DNA of 64,000 nt from positions 930,001 to 994,000 of the forward strand of contig JAZGUH010000113.1 of NCBI GenBank assembly GCA_037893225.1. Direction: 5' to 3'. Source of the stretch: Hippasteria phrygiana (Eukaryota > Echinodermata > Asteroidea > Valvatida > Goniasteridae). Numbering within the stretch: the stretch's first letter is position 1; each line of letters opens with the position of its first letter. Below, piece after piece: positions 54,022 through 64,000 of this stretch. Below the pieces are notes generated by a model, which had not been told where the DNA came from, ran no database searches, and saw only the letters and a list, made by a program, of their open reading frames with translations. The translations under genes were made by a program, and so were the position numbers.

Positions 54022-55250
54022 CAGGGCTGGACCTTAGCACTAGCCCGGCGTACAATGTCTAGTAAAAACTGCTCCGGCTAGTGAAAAGCACTCTAACTTG
54101 CCCGGCGGGCTAGTTAAAAAAGCATACCTACCTGCTTAAAATTGTCACTTTTGCTTGATATGACTCAAACAAACGTTCTTTGTAAGTTTGAGTGAATCTT
54201 CTTGTTTCATTTAATGACCGAGTACAGCGCTACGGCGTCCCGCCCGCGACAGTCAATACTATGCCGAGCCGCCGCGCTAGCGCTAGCGCGCGCTATGCAT
54301 GCCGCTCGCGTACACGTGTATGCCATTCATTCCGCACGTGATGCCACAAGCGCACATGACTTGTACAAGGTTGGTAGTCTCATTAAGTCCAGAGTGTGTT
54401 GTGCACTTTTTTTGCCAAATGCTGTACGCATGGGACTGGTTGGGTGTGGGAAGAAAAGTACAGTGAAAGTGCACACAAAAAAGACTATGGATCTTTTCTC
54501 AATGCTCGGCTTCGATACGGCTGACACTGAAACATTTTTATTTTGTACATCATCAGTGTTTGAAAAAAATTATTAAGGACCGTCACATTTTTGGCCCATG
54601 TCAATTTGAAGGAAAACGCCAACTAATATTGGCGGAATAATGTCATGAATGTCTATATAAAAGACGCAGCGAACCGTACGCCGTATACGCGGCGCTATAC
54701 AATCTTTGGTACGTACTGAAGCCAGCTTTGATTATGGGCCCAACCGGGGAATTCCACGTGCATACTGAGCATGCGCATCGGCACTTGACCTCAGTGACCA
54801 TGAGCCATGCATGCAGTGAATGAAAGAAGGCATGGGCGCGTGTACTTTGTGTGCGAAGATTTGTGCGTGTGGTCTATATGTACCGGGCCGGTGTACGTGG
54901 ATGGTGAGAAGTTTTATTCACTTGGGTCTTTACATTTTCCATCATGTGGCGATATCTAAATGTATCCAATCCGTCCAAAAAAGGGAGCAAAAGAGAATAC
55001 GATGCAAACTAGAACAAAAATAAAAGACAACGTGTCTACAGACAAGACTGGGAGCGGGACTTTGGCTGGCTTAGCTACGATGGAAATACGATGTTTTGCC
55101 GTGTTTGCCGCGAAATGAAACTGACCATCGTTAATGGGATATTTACAATGTCCATTAAATGTGGGCTAGTAAAAAATTCTGCGGGCTAGTAAAAAACCCA
55201 GTTAACTTGCCCGTTGGACTAGTTAAAAAAAAGCTTAAGATCGAGGCCTG
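54022..55250 (+). mobile_element. Nested hAT element, 5-bp TSD
   Basis: Left CAGGGCTGGACCTTAGC, right GCTTAAGATCGAGGCCTG. TATAC flanks at 54017-54021 and 55251-55255. Subterminal repeats of GGGCTAGT.AAAAA and AACTTGCCCG occur at both ends. It contains the zinc-finger exon 55013-55149. The TSD length differs from its 8-bp host, so two transposase lineages acted here. Confidence 0.75.
55013..55149 (+). CDS. ZNF862-like hAT transposase zinc-finger exon (fragment)
   Basis: Open frame NKNKRQRVYRQDWERDFGWL, then YDGNTMFCRVCREMKL and IVNGIFTM. W...F.WL.....MFC..C is the start of the TTF-type zinc finger of ZNF862-like hAT transposases. The frame then runs into the subterminal repeat with no catalytic RNaseH-like domain, so the copy is internally deleted. 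A splice donor may lie near 55127 (ATC|GTTAAT), which is weak. Confidence 0.6.
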
Positions 55251-55668
55251 TATACTATTCTACCGTCCAATAATTGGAAATAACTGGAATTTCGAGCAAA
55301 GTAAACTGGACAAATCCACACATAATGCGGCCAAAAGGAACACATATCGCGATATTCTTCGGTATATCGAATTCCCCGATATTCCGTTTTTTTTTTAAAG
55401 GGGCCGATACGATTTTCGATATGAAAACAATATCAAAATATCGGGAAATATCGTCATATCGAACAGGCTTAACGTTTACCCTAGTTTCATTATGTTCCAT
55501 GCAAAGATATGTGAAAAGAGTATCTCCTCAACTCATGACAGATATTTAGCTAGGCAGATTCATGAAAATGTTAAGTTGCTTCAATTCTTTCAAATGTTAT
55601 ATCACTGGAAAGAGTACAAAATTTGAAATAAAATGAGGCGTCATTGGTCATGATAGGGTAACCCTATG

Positions 55669-56155
55669 CAGTGTTCTCCACGGCCTTAAATTTTAGCAGG
55701 GCGGCAGACACAATGCGAGCGCGGAGCGCGAAGCCCTTACGGCGTGGGGCCCCGTGAAATTTTGGATTCTAGATGCTCTGTGGTGCAATCTGAGGCATTT
55801 CCTGGCCACTTTCTTCTGACTCGTACGTTTGGAAAAATACTTAAACAGGCCGGCCAATGCCATCTCAAAATACAGGCTAAGCCTAGTCTAGAGTTGAGCC
55901 GGCCGGTGAGCTAAACATGTACGTGGGCACAGCGCGCGTGGATAAGGTATTTTCCGAGAGAAAAAGACGCCCTCAAGTGTTACGGAACATTGTAATTTAG
56001 GTAAACTGGTTCTCGACGCGACAAAGTGAAAATGATATTACCAGGGAGATTGGAAGCAGTCCAGAATAATATTACATGTATAGTTTTATGATGTGAATGC
56101 ATAATATGTTGCGTACGTTGCGTCCAGATCTGTTCGATTACTATAAACGCTACTG
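55669..56155 (-). mobile_element. CAGTGTTCTCCAC-family fragment, inverted partner of 58740-59241
   Basis: Terminus CAGTGTTCTCCACGGCC at 55669. The 487 bp match the complement of 58740-59241: GCGGAGCGCGAAGCCCTTAC, ATTCTAGATGCTCTGTGGTG, GGTTCTCGACGCGACAAAGT and GTTCGATTACTATA. It breaks at CGCTACTG|CA against copy B. Together the two partners can fold around about 2.6 kb. Confidence 0.8.
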
Positions 56156-58316
56156 CATCGGATCGGCAAAATTTGTAAGGTTTAACCGATGACGAAACGA
56201 TGTTCGGCAATGTCAATTAGCAAACTTTACACTCAATTTTATCATACACAAATGTCATGTTTTTTTATTAGAGCGCGAGTAAAAACGATGTTTTATTTTG
56301 TGTCTGAAAAATGAACAGTTTTATGCTGTGATGTATTATCATACCGGTGTAAATATCTCTGAGCTCCGCGTCTATGCGATCCGCGCTATCTGCCCGAAGA
56401 CAACGGAGCAGTCAGTGCATGACTGTACTGGTCTACTAAACGTCATGAACGGAGTCGGGAAACTACACTGTGTGAAGCCATGACGCGTTATGGACTTTAG
56501 TTCAGCCGATTACATGTTTCTTGCATGCACAGCATTGGCGATATGTGTGCACCGTGTAATGTTATATACAGCGTGAATACAAAAATACCCGGGAAAAAAG
56601 ACCAGCATAGACGCCCTAATGGGGAATTCCCTTCACGTGTGCCAATTTTGCTGGACTGAAGCTTGAATTGAATTGAAATCACTGCGAGTTCGGCGTCGTA
56701 TTTTTACCACCGCAGATTTTTCTACGTACATGTAAATAAATGCCAATGTTCTATCCAACAACCAGCAGTGTTAAAAAAAAAATTTAATAGGGCGGTTGGT
56801 AGGCATAACATGTTAATTTTCTACCTCCATGCTAAAGGTGAGAATAATTAACGCAATACCTGTGTTAGAGGGGTCCCGAAACGAAGTACATGTACACATT
56901 TTGAGATGCTTTGTGAGACATATGCCTGATGAATTTTATGTGATACGAGCATTGCAAAGTGGAAAATAAAATTTACGTATTATAAAAATAATCAGCTTCC
57001 TTCCTTTTTCTTTAAAACTGTAAACTTGTATGGTTAAGCCAAAACTCTCGTGTTGTGAATAATCGACATTTTTATTCAGAACAAAGATAGATACATGATT
57101 GATAGCCTATTAATCAGCAAAAGCAATAAACTAAACAAAATAAATATGAAACTGCGATCACCATATCACAAACTGCACGCACAGAGTGCCGCGATACGAA
57201 AGCAGTCCATGCCGTACAACGCGCAGGCGTGCCCGGCCAACTGACAGCTCCATGCATGGTGCGTCACCGTAACACGTTGGCGACACGTGGAATTATCCAC
57301 ACAGCCGTTTATCACGCACATCACTCAACCACTGGTCCACTTCTTGTTGCAATTTGTCAAAAGTTTTGATTAAAACACATCCTGATTTTGACTATCCTTG
57401 TTGGTCCGATTCTTTGTTGGTTTTCGCCAGGATTTTATGAACAAATCTTGTTGAGTGGGCCTACGAAGTTCCAGAATCTTTTAGTAATTTGTTGCCTCCA
57501 AAGCATGCGTGTCTGGCTACAGACTCTACACACGGGAATTCTTCACTTAACGCACGCAAAATAACGATGGCGAAACCCGACTATGAATTATGGTGTTGCA
57601 TGAATAAACACCCCCTACAACGGACCCGCTCTGCGCAATGCGCAGGCGCAGACGTACTTATTTCGTACTTAAGTTCGTACTTATTTTGCCGCATGCGCAC
57701 GTACTCCCGGCCGAACATCGACAAGATGTACACGATCTTTGAGTATACGCATAGTTTCACATGTAGGCAAGGCTACCGCTACTGGGAATTCCGGACGCCC
57801 GGTCGGTAATTCCTACTATTATGATCGGAAATCGGTATCGTAGAATTAATTTGTCTTCCTCTACCTAATAACATTTTATGGCTTTCGAAAATAGGGTGAC
57901 CCGAACCGAAGGCATTTTTTTGTTTGGCCCAATTTATTACTGTGTTAAGGGAGTCGTGGTTTGTTTTGGGTATGTCACTGTTGGTTGGGCGCAATCGGTC
58001 GATGTGCGCGATCGGTCGATCGTGCTGCGCTATCAGTCGATTCTGACGGATATTTTGGACTTTACTTACCTTTAAAAAAAATCCTCCAGAGCCGTGAATT
58101 AGAAAGAAAATGTGTTCGACTGGTGGCAGCGCGATCAGTCCATAGCGTCACGATCTACCGATAGCGCAGCACGATCGACCGATCGCGCACCAACCGTTTT
58201 AGATGGCATTGTTTATGTCGATTAAGAACATCGGATCGGAACGGACATCGGCCGATGTTCCAAATAAAACATCGGCCATCGGATCGGCAGGCAAATCCAA
58301 CATCGGTTGAACCTTA
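56156..58316 (+). mobile_element. Non-autonomous hAT-like transposon, copy B
   Basis: Inverted sister of 51-2289. The right terminus, CATCGGTTGAACCTTA, ends at 58316. The left terminus (about 75 bp in copy A) is missing: similarity starts at CATCGGATCGGCAAAATTTG. Differences include no micro-hairpin at the 391-421 position and about 75 bp extra near 57520-57600. Frames such as 57878-58075 mirror those in copy A and are not genes. Confidence 0.85.
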
Positions 58317-58520
58317 GTTCACGCACACACACATACTCACACAAGTGTGTAAATACCTGCAATCGTGGACGTCCCATTGTTCCTCTTTTGTTTATACTCT
58401 AACTTTTTTGGAAGGCCTCCCATTGGTTTTGTACACGATTTTCAATCGTGGACATTCGGTCAAACGTGGACCCTTTGTCTGCGCCCGAATTATTTTGTAC
58501 TAGGTCCACACATACTCACC
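58317..58520 (+). repeat. Dispersed repeat of the 'TCTTTTGTTTATACT' family
   Basis: Plus copy of the unit at 32668-32870: CACACAAGTGTGTAAA, GGAAGGCCTCCCATTGG and TTTTGTACACGATTTTCAAT. It lies between copy B and the CAGTGTTCTCCAC element. Confidence 0.75.
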
Positions 58521-59241
58521 CAGTGTTCTCCACGAGGGGTTTTAGCAGGGCGGGCCGCCCTGCCAAAATTGTATGCCACCCCGCTAAAGTTTTACCACCC
58601 CGCTAAAGTTTTACCGCCCCGCTAAAATTTTCACCGCCCCGCTATTTTTTTTTCGTTGGATTTTTCCCCTTCTCCACAGTTTATCCAAGTACGAAGAAGT
58701 TTACCGCACTGTGGAACGAACATGAAGAGTTTGCCAGCATTAACATTCAGCAGTATTGCAGTAGCGTTTATAGTATAGTAATCGAACAGATCTGGTCGCA
58801 ACGTACGCAACATATTATGCATTCACATCATAAAACTATACACGTAATATTATTCTGGACTGGTTCCAATCTCCCTGGTAATATCATTTTCACTTTGTCG
58901 CGTCGAGAACCAGTTTACCTAAATTACAATGTTCCGTAACACTTAAGGGCGTCTTTTTCTCTCGGAAAATACCTTATCCACGCACGCTGTGCCCACGTGC
59001 ATGTTTAGCTCACCAGCCGGCCGGCTTAACCCCCTAAAAATCTTGCCTTCATTTCAAGTTGTAAGCACGAGCAAATTTGATTCAAAGAGTCAGAAGAAAG
59101 TTGCCAGGAAATGCCTCAGATTGCACCACAGAGCATCTAGAATCCAAAATTTCCCGGGGCCCTTAAGCGGGCCCCGGACCCCACGCCGTAAGGGCTTCAA
59201 GCTCCGCGCTCGCATTGTGTCTCGCCGCCCTGCTAAAATGT
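58521..59241 (+). mobile_element. CAGTGTTCTCCAC-family hAT, right end lost
   Basis: It begins CAGTGTTCTCCACGAGGGG with CCGCCCCGCTAAA units, as at 51656. From about 58740 it is the complement of 55669-56155. The expected right terminus (as at 55669) is missing after CCGCCCTGCTAAAAT. The CAGTG start fits hAT; no transposase seen. Confidence 0.7.
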
Positions 59242-59554
59242 TTGGTATGGTGTATCCATTTAATAACACTAGAACAACGACAGATGACCCCTTATGTTAC
59301 AATTTTACCCTCAAAGTTAAACATGAAAATCATAAAAATTTACCGAAATTCAGCTGGCCGTATTTAAACCAGAAAAACGTTGAAGCCTCATCACCATAAC
59401 CAGCATTTTTCAGAGTACAGTCGGGAGTCGAACTTTTGAACGGGATCACAGCGCGCGACAGAAAATCAGTTCCGCAAATAGCGCCACCAACGACGGTTCG
59501 CGTGAATCTGCCTAATTTAGCATAAAATCAATTAATATTTGGACTGGTTCACGG
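59242..59554. other. Non-coding, no recognised feature
   Basis: About 310 bp between elements without recognisable content. Confidence 0.35.
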
Positions 59555-60018
59555 TGTGGCGATTGTGTAGTGTAGGGCCCTGTTCCCTATATAAGGGAAC
59601 AAAAATCTACTTTTAGGTTATTGGAATTGCCAAACTAGTTTAGTTAGCGACATTACAATACAAACCAACAGGTATGTCGTAGATAAAGGGCAGGGTTTTA
59701 GTTTTTGAGGGAAGTTTTGGGGTAAAGCGGCGATGAGGACGACAAAACGCAACGCGAAAATCAAGATGCCGATCACCGTAGCGTACAGTAAACACGCAAA
59801 ACCGCACTGATTCGAATGGCAACTGCCGTAAAGCACATAAGAAAATTGCATTTTCTACTGCAATAAACTGTTCAAAATTACAAAAAACTATGTCAATAGT
59901 ATTAAGAGAAGTCTGCTTTAGGTTAAAAAAGTCATTTTGGAATGAGAAAAAATACCCTCGACTCTAATTTGATCGAAACTAAAGAGGGGCCCTACAGGCT
60001 ACACTACATAATCGCCCT
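59555..60018. mobile_element. Inverted-repeat element, ~460 bp
   Basis: TGGCGATTGTGTAGTGTAGGGCC at the left is split here as TGGCGATTGTGTAGTGTAG plus GGCCC; at the right GGGGCCCTACA and CTACACTACATAATCGCC. CCCTATATAAGGG is a small palindrome near the left end. No TSD resolved. Confidence 0.6.
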
Positions 60019-60611
60019 AGTGGTAGTGCCATATGGATGCATATGGTTAGCCTCCATATAATATATTATATACCATCCATGCATATACCCACAAATTGCA
60101 TGATTGAGAATGTCGAAAAGGTTTATTTCTCACAAAACCAACAGTTTTGTACAGGCGTCAGGATATTTCATCCTTTCCGTATAAAAAGGAATTTACAATA
60201 CCAACTGTTAGATGTAGGCCTATTAACAGAACACTCTAAAAATGCATTTCGTAAAATTGATTCCTGATCGTTAAGAAAAAAGATGCTATCGACAGCTGTC
60301 TCACCCGACGTCATATTAAGATTTTCGATATTTAACATCCCCTCAGCGGCCATGGTGTAAACTTCTTCAGTTACTTCCAGTCAGATTCTAACAAAATAAT
60401 TCTGAGACGGGTATAAAACAAGCGTGAAATAGCTGATGATGATAGATTCTTTAAGGTCGGCACCAATTACATGTACACAACACAATGCACAGCTAAGAAA
60501 TGAAGTCAAAACGTCATTGAAACGGATGTCCATTGAATGATGGGAACGAGAGGGCGCCCGCTTTTGACGAGAAAGTTAAAAGCGATTAGCTCAAAGTACA
60601 TTCGCAAACTA
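60019..60611. other. Non-coding, no recognised feature
   Basis: AT-rich. One ACATGTAC at 60469. No exon seen. Confidence 0.35.
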
Positions 60612-60663
60612 GTTGAACCAACCATGGAGGAAGAAAACACAGTTTCTTCCTCCATGGTTGAAC
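60612..60663. mobile_element. Micro-hairpin insertion with 7-bp repeat
   Basis: Hairpin 60623-60656 has 13-base arms (CATGGAGGAAGAA / TTCTTCCTCCATG) and an 8-base loop. GTTGAAC lies at 60612-60618 and 60657-60663; four extra bases (CAAC) sit between the left repeat and the hairpin. Same family as 391-421 and 10282-10307. Confidence 0.75.
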
Positions 60664-61830
60664 ATTATTCTATAAAATACAAAATCTCAGACTTTTTGGT
60701 GGCTCACTTTTGGGCCTGTTAAACCCCATTAAAACTGTATACGACTGACAAATGACATGTGAAGTATATTCTATGAAAGGAAAAATGCGAATCGCGACGA
60801 AAGTTGCTATGTTCCTAGCCGAAGTCTCTTTCAATAGCTTTCAATAACATTGAAACGTTGAAGACTTGAAGGCATATAAACATTTTGCAAAGAAAAGATG
60901 AAATCTTTAAACAACTTCTTTAATATATACTTAAGAACATTAAACCATACGCCGTCTCATTTCACTATTAAAACAAGTTTGGTTTGCAGATATCAGGGAG
61001 GATCTAGGATGCTGCCTCTAAAACATTTGTCATGCACATTGTGAAGTAATTTCTCCAATCAAAAAAACAACACAATTTATTCATTATCAAGACAACACGC
61101 AATTCAACACAATACACAATAAATTACTATAATGCCAACAATATAAGTAGCCCAGACTTATAATTAGAAAATGATTAGAAAAGCGTTCAACAACTATGAA
61201 TTTTCGGCATGAGAGTTTGTTTACCCAAAGTTTGGGTAGTTTCAGGTGTTGCACCCAGGCGGTGAGAAGGGGGGCACCGGCGCCAGTTAAAAACGGTGAA
61301 GTTAAAAATGTATAATAGATCTGTAAAGAAATGGCAGAGGGACAGCAATGTTGGTTACGGTTTACTCAATGGATGCACTGCCATAAGTGACCAGTGCAAC
61401 CAGCACTTGGACTGTACCATTCAAAGCTTGCAGGGGAGTTCCTATTGGACTGCATGATAAACAATGTGAGGGGGGGGGGGGGGGGGGTGGGTACCAAACC
61501 AAGAACGGGCCTCTACACTCTCCCCTGGAAAATTAAATGTTGTCCTCAACATTTCATATAACATGTAGCCAAAATTCCCAAGTATTCTTGTAAAATTCGA
61601 AGCTGCAACAGAAAACGTTTACCAAATCTGTATTTTGATTCTTAACAAAACAAGAAAATAACCCTACATAGTTGAGTTTCCTGTCAACCCACAGTTACAA
61701 TAACAGTCAATTAGTCACCACAGTTGTCTGTTGGTAGGGGTACCACTGTTACCATGGTTGCATTTGCATCTGTTGTGGCCAGGGCATCATCCTCGGGGCA
61801 GTCCATCCACGGCAGAGTTGTATACAAATC
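60664..61830. other. Non-coding; poly-G tract
   Basis: G-run at 61470-61487. No gene or transposon end recognised. Confidence 0.35.
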
Positions 61831-61833
61831 TGG

Positions 61834-61858
61834 ATTTATTTATTTATTTATTTATTAC
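61834..61858 (-). repeat. (TTTA)n tract, possible LINE tail
   Basis: Five to six TTTA units; on the minus strand (TAAA)n. It lies downstream of the minus-strand LINE ORF ending at 62456 and may be the element's 3' tail, with the SINE 62190-62440 inserted in between. Confidence 0.45.
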
Positions 61859-62189
61859 ATTTCTTTACCCAGGGTGTACCCAAACAGTTTAAAACTGGTT
61901 TCCATTGGGGCCCTGCATATTATTAGTTAAAACTGAATATTTACACATTCATACAAAATAATTAAACAAATACAATAATGTTTACACAAATAAATCTATT
62001 TTCGGTTAACTTTTCAACTCTCCAGAAGCCTATTGCTGATTTACGGGATGGGCGAAAAACCCGCGAAAAAAAACCTTTTAGGGTGAAAAACAAGGGGAAA
62101 TTCCCATCCGGCTCCAAAGTATTTTGGCAACCAACTTGTGGATTGTTTGACGAATATAAGTAAAAAAGTCGTATCCTCATTGAGTGGAT

Positions 62190-62440
62190 CCCCACAATGT
62201 CGCTTCCCAGGTTGTATCGTAAAATTGGGTGTGATCCCTGGCTATACGGCATTCTGGGTTTATGACTTCTGATTAGCGCCCACCCGAACAAAGATGCTGA
62301 CAATTTGGGAGACCGCCAACATAGGGCAAGATAGCTCAGTTGGTAGAGCGCCGGTACGGTAACCCGGAGGTCGCAGGTTCGAATCCCGCTCCTGCCAGTT
62401 TCTTTGTTCACTTTGAAGTTTATAACTCCGCAGATCAGCG
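62190..62440 (+). mobile_element. tRNA-derived SINE
   Basis: Homologous to 8520-8770 from about 62270 to 62425. Conserved head GAACAAAGATGCTGACAATT, tRNA-like centre at 62325-62396, tail TTTCTTTGTTCACTTTGAAG. Long frames crossing it read the familiar SGIRTCDLRV on the minus strand and are not genes. Confidence 0.7.
62325..62396 (+). repeat. Intact tRNA-like unit of the SINE (Thr-GGT-like)
   Basis: 72 nt fold as a cloverleaf: acceptor GGCAAGA/TCCTGCC (6 of 7 pairs), D-stem GCTC/GAGC perfect, anticodon stem CCGGT/CCCGG (4 of 5), T-stem GCAGG/CCCGC (4 of 5). A-box TAGCTCAGTTGG and B-box GGTTCGAATCC are good. The loop ACGGTAA places GGT as anticodon, but position 33 is C instead of U, and flanks are shared with the 8.6-kb copy. 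It is therefore a SINE promoter, not a working tRNA. Confidence 0.7.
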
Positions 62441-62455
62441 TAAATGACAGAAATA

Positions 62456-63157
62456 TCACTGACAGATGGCTTTACGTAGCTCCGATTTAAATGTACTTAA
62501 GGAGTTTATGGTTCTCATTTTTTCAGGCAGATTATTCCATAGGCCTATACTGGCACCACTCACAGCGAAACTTGTCACGTAGCATTCCTTTTTGGCGAAA
62601 GGAACTTTCAGTGCCATTTGGGTCGATTGTCGTGTTTCACGAATCACTGTTAGTGGCGTGAACAGATTTGTCATGTACAGAGGAGTCATTTTGTTAAGGC
62701 TTTTGAAAACAAGGATAGCCTTTTTGGACTGAACTCTTTCATTAAAAGGAATCCAATTTAGTCTGGCAAACATATCAGCTGAGGGGGTGAGGGAGGTACA
62801 TTTAAGGATTATCCGTGCAGCTCCTTTTAGACATTTGTTGAGGGTATTGTCGTGAGATATGTACCTTCCTCCCCACACCGTACAGCAATACTCTAAAGAT
62901 GGCATAACTAAACTTACAAAGAGTGTGTGCAGGCTGCTTTGGGGAACGTAATCACGAATTCTGTTTAACACACCCAATTTAGACGAAACAGTCTTCCTTA
63001 CGTATTCAACATGTGTACCCCAACTTAATGTTTCATCAACAACTACACCCAAGCATTTACAAGATTTTACTTTTTCGATAACCTTATCAGGAATGCACAT
63101 ATTTCCACTCCCCATTTCCAACGCTGATTGGTTATTTTTAAATAACCGTGCGTGCAC
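62456..63157 (-). pseudogene. Non-LTR retrotransposon ORF2 C-terminal part (CR1/L2-like)
   Basis: Open minus-strand frame of 233 codons: end of the reverse transcriptase domain and the C-terminal extension. Landmarks: CKCLGVVVDETLSWGTHVEY (thumb-adjacent LG...D..L.W..H), PSLEYCCTVWGG, LQ/LKGAARIILKCTSLTPS, MFARLNWIPFNERVQSKKA and GLWNNLPEKMRTINSLSTF, then K.ELRKAI. The catalytic YADD part and endonuclease are absent: the copy is 5'-truncated near a foldback at 63181. The frame itself has no stops, so the insertion is young compared with 18079-18453. Confidence 0.88.
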
Positions 63158-63180
63158 ACGCGCGCGCGCATAGACTTTTT

Positions 63181-63314
63181 CGCAAATATAAATACCGCCT
63201 GGTTGAGACGTACGTCACAATGGTTAAAAGGAATTGTGGGAAGGAATGAGACTGCTATTTCCTTCCCACAATGCCTTTTTACCATTGTGACGTATCAACC
63301 AGGCGGTATTTGCG
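63181..63314. mobile_element. Foldback/MITE with ~55-bp arms
   Basis: CGCAAATA...ACCGCCTGGTTGA and GTCACAATGGTTAAAAGG...TTGTGGGAAGGAA face their complements ending at 63314, around about 14 bp. It abuts the truncated 5' side of the LINE at 63157. Confidence 0.8.
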
Positions 63315-63852
63315 AAGTTGTCTGTACGTACATGTGATATGTGTGGAACATCCAAAATAAACATTGTGACGCCTCTAGTCCTAGCCATAGCGCGCACGCC
63401 TGCCTGTGTACATGTGAATACGTAGTAGGCCTATACGTTCGCGTTACGTTTGGGGATACGGCTATGGATGGAGTGGTAATGTGGCGGACGGCCGTCTACA
63501 ACTTGAATTGAACGGCCAAAGCGCAATCCAGATTTTTATATAGAGATCAGTGGTTGGTTGCATTGATCTCCATTATATAGACTCAACCTTGTTCCCAAGG
63601 TTTACTTTATTTTCAACCTCGTTTCCAATAGTAAGCTCTGGGATGGGAACTCCTTACTCGACTCGTGCCCTGATTGGAAAGTGTAAATACAGTATTAGCT
63701 TATTAGCATATAGAGAAATTAAAACCGTACAGTTGGTGATTCCACTGTATTTCTTGATGAAAGTTTGTCGGCGCGCCAAAAGTGAAACTTTTGTTTGTAT
63801 TTTTTTAACGTTAGTGACTTTTCTGTAGTATATATTCTATGAAATTTCTGCA
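63315..63852. other. Upstream region of the right-edge gene
   Basis: No repeat or exon recognised. AGTATATATT at 63827 lies about 25 bp before the ATG at 63853, too close for a normal TATA with leader. Confidence 0.3.
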
Positions 63853-64000
63853 ATGGCGACGCCCAGCCCCTCAAAAAATACACCCGTCAAATCTGATACT
63901 TGCATCTTGTGTTCCAAATGCGACAATCGTGGGACTCACATCTGGAGAGTCAGTGAAAAGAACAGTTTTCCGCAATGGCTTTCACCATATAGCTTTCACA
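63853..64000 (+). CDS. Predicted N-terminus, Cys-rich, cut by window edge
   Basis: ATG with G at +4 opens 49 codons to the window end. The protein begins MATPSPSKNTPVKSDTCILC, then SKCDNRGTHIWRVSEKN and FPQWLSPYS. CxxCxxC near residues 17-23 with a following W suggests a small zinc-binding module. Ser/Pro/Thr-rich starts plus such a module are common in transposon-derived invertebrate proteins, but I cannot assign a family. Confidence 0.5.
   Translation, partial: MATPSPSKNTPVKSDTCILCSKCDNRGTHIWRVSEKNSFPQWLSPYSFH

Larger units (their letters stand above)
53168..55471. mobile_element. hAT-type element, perfect 8-bp TSD, hosting another hAT
   Basis: Left TAAGGCTGTTCGATAT, right ATATCGAACAGGCTTA, 15 of 16 matching. 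ACGTTTAC is duplicated exactly at 53160-53167 and 55472-55479. Subterminal CGATATT/ATATCG clusters occur at both ends. Its left 218 bp match 41938-42225. A second hAT (54022-55250) sits inside, so much of the length is the guest. No own transposase recognised. Confidence 0.85.

Noticed and set aside
62325..62396. Functional tRNA-Thr(GGT) gene
   Set aside because: The fold is good, but position 33 is not U, pairs are imperfect, and the flanks are shared with another SINE copy, so it is a SINE head.
61962..62459. 165-codon minus-strand frame
   Set aside because: It is a read-through of the SINE and flanking DNA; the SGIRTCDLRV run is the usual translation of a tRNA-like B-box region.

Overview
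This window reads as nuclear DNA from an animal, most likely a marine invertebrate. The evidence is split genes with GT-AG introns, tRNA-derived SINEs, 3'-truncated non-LTR retrotransposons of metazoan CR1/L2-like type, many hAT-type DNA transposons with resolvable target-site duplications (TSDs), and a pervasive ACATGT/TGTACA hexamer microsatellite. I cannot name the species. Nothing looks bacterial, organellar or viral. Most long open frames are translations of repeats.

Host genes. The one gene I can name is a minus-strand translation initiation factor eIF1 (SUI1 family). It is recovered as three exons at 48533-48590, 42311-42404 and 40589-40735, whose splice phases join exactly; the first exon was not found. 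Other coding pieces come from splice sites plus protein-like frames: a plus-strand first exon with a TATA box at 2720-2886; minus-strand internal exons at 16414-16489, 22582-22728 and 30648-30781 (possibly one gene downstream of eIF1); a minus-strand exon at 49793-50089; and a gene start cut by the right edge at 63853-64000. An orphan histone-type 3' stem-loop lies at 47324-47339 on the minus strand.

Mobile DNA, left to right: a 2.2-kb element with an 8-bp TSD (51-2289) whose inverted sister is at 56156-58316; a hAT at 9532-11096 (5-bp TSD); TTAA-bounded MITEs at 13417-13636, 15553-15725, 19937-20004, 23155-23373 and 42636-43002; a LINE 3' end at 18079-18699; a hAT with a zinc-finger exon at 20495-21801 (5-bp TSD); a 3.1-kb hAT-like element at 23673-26744 with a transposase-type exon; a hAT at 27218-28475; a Crypton/DUF3504-like exon with an in-frame stop at 33916-34133; a large nested palindrome at 35886-36163; a 1.6-kb inverted-repeat element with an internal repeated motif in an eIF1 intron (43128-44760); an 800-bp hAT MITE (45479-46278); a hAT (53168-55471, 8-bp TSD) carrying another hAT (54022-55250, 5-bp TSD); and a SINE followed by a LINE 3' end at 62190-63157.

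The most unusual signal is a family of tiny hairpin insertions, about 26-34 bp, with arms starting CATGGAGGAAG. They occur at 391-421, 10282-10307 and 60623-60656, with an abutting pair at 32318-32356. Three are flanked by 7-bp direct repeats, and one has a ready-made empty site in the sister element at 58 kb. A second unexplained pattern is a recurring core close to GTTACAAACGTTA beside a GTGTC/GTCTGTCC box, found at 4.3-6.3 kb, 43.5-44.6 kb and 48.9-49.3 kb.
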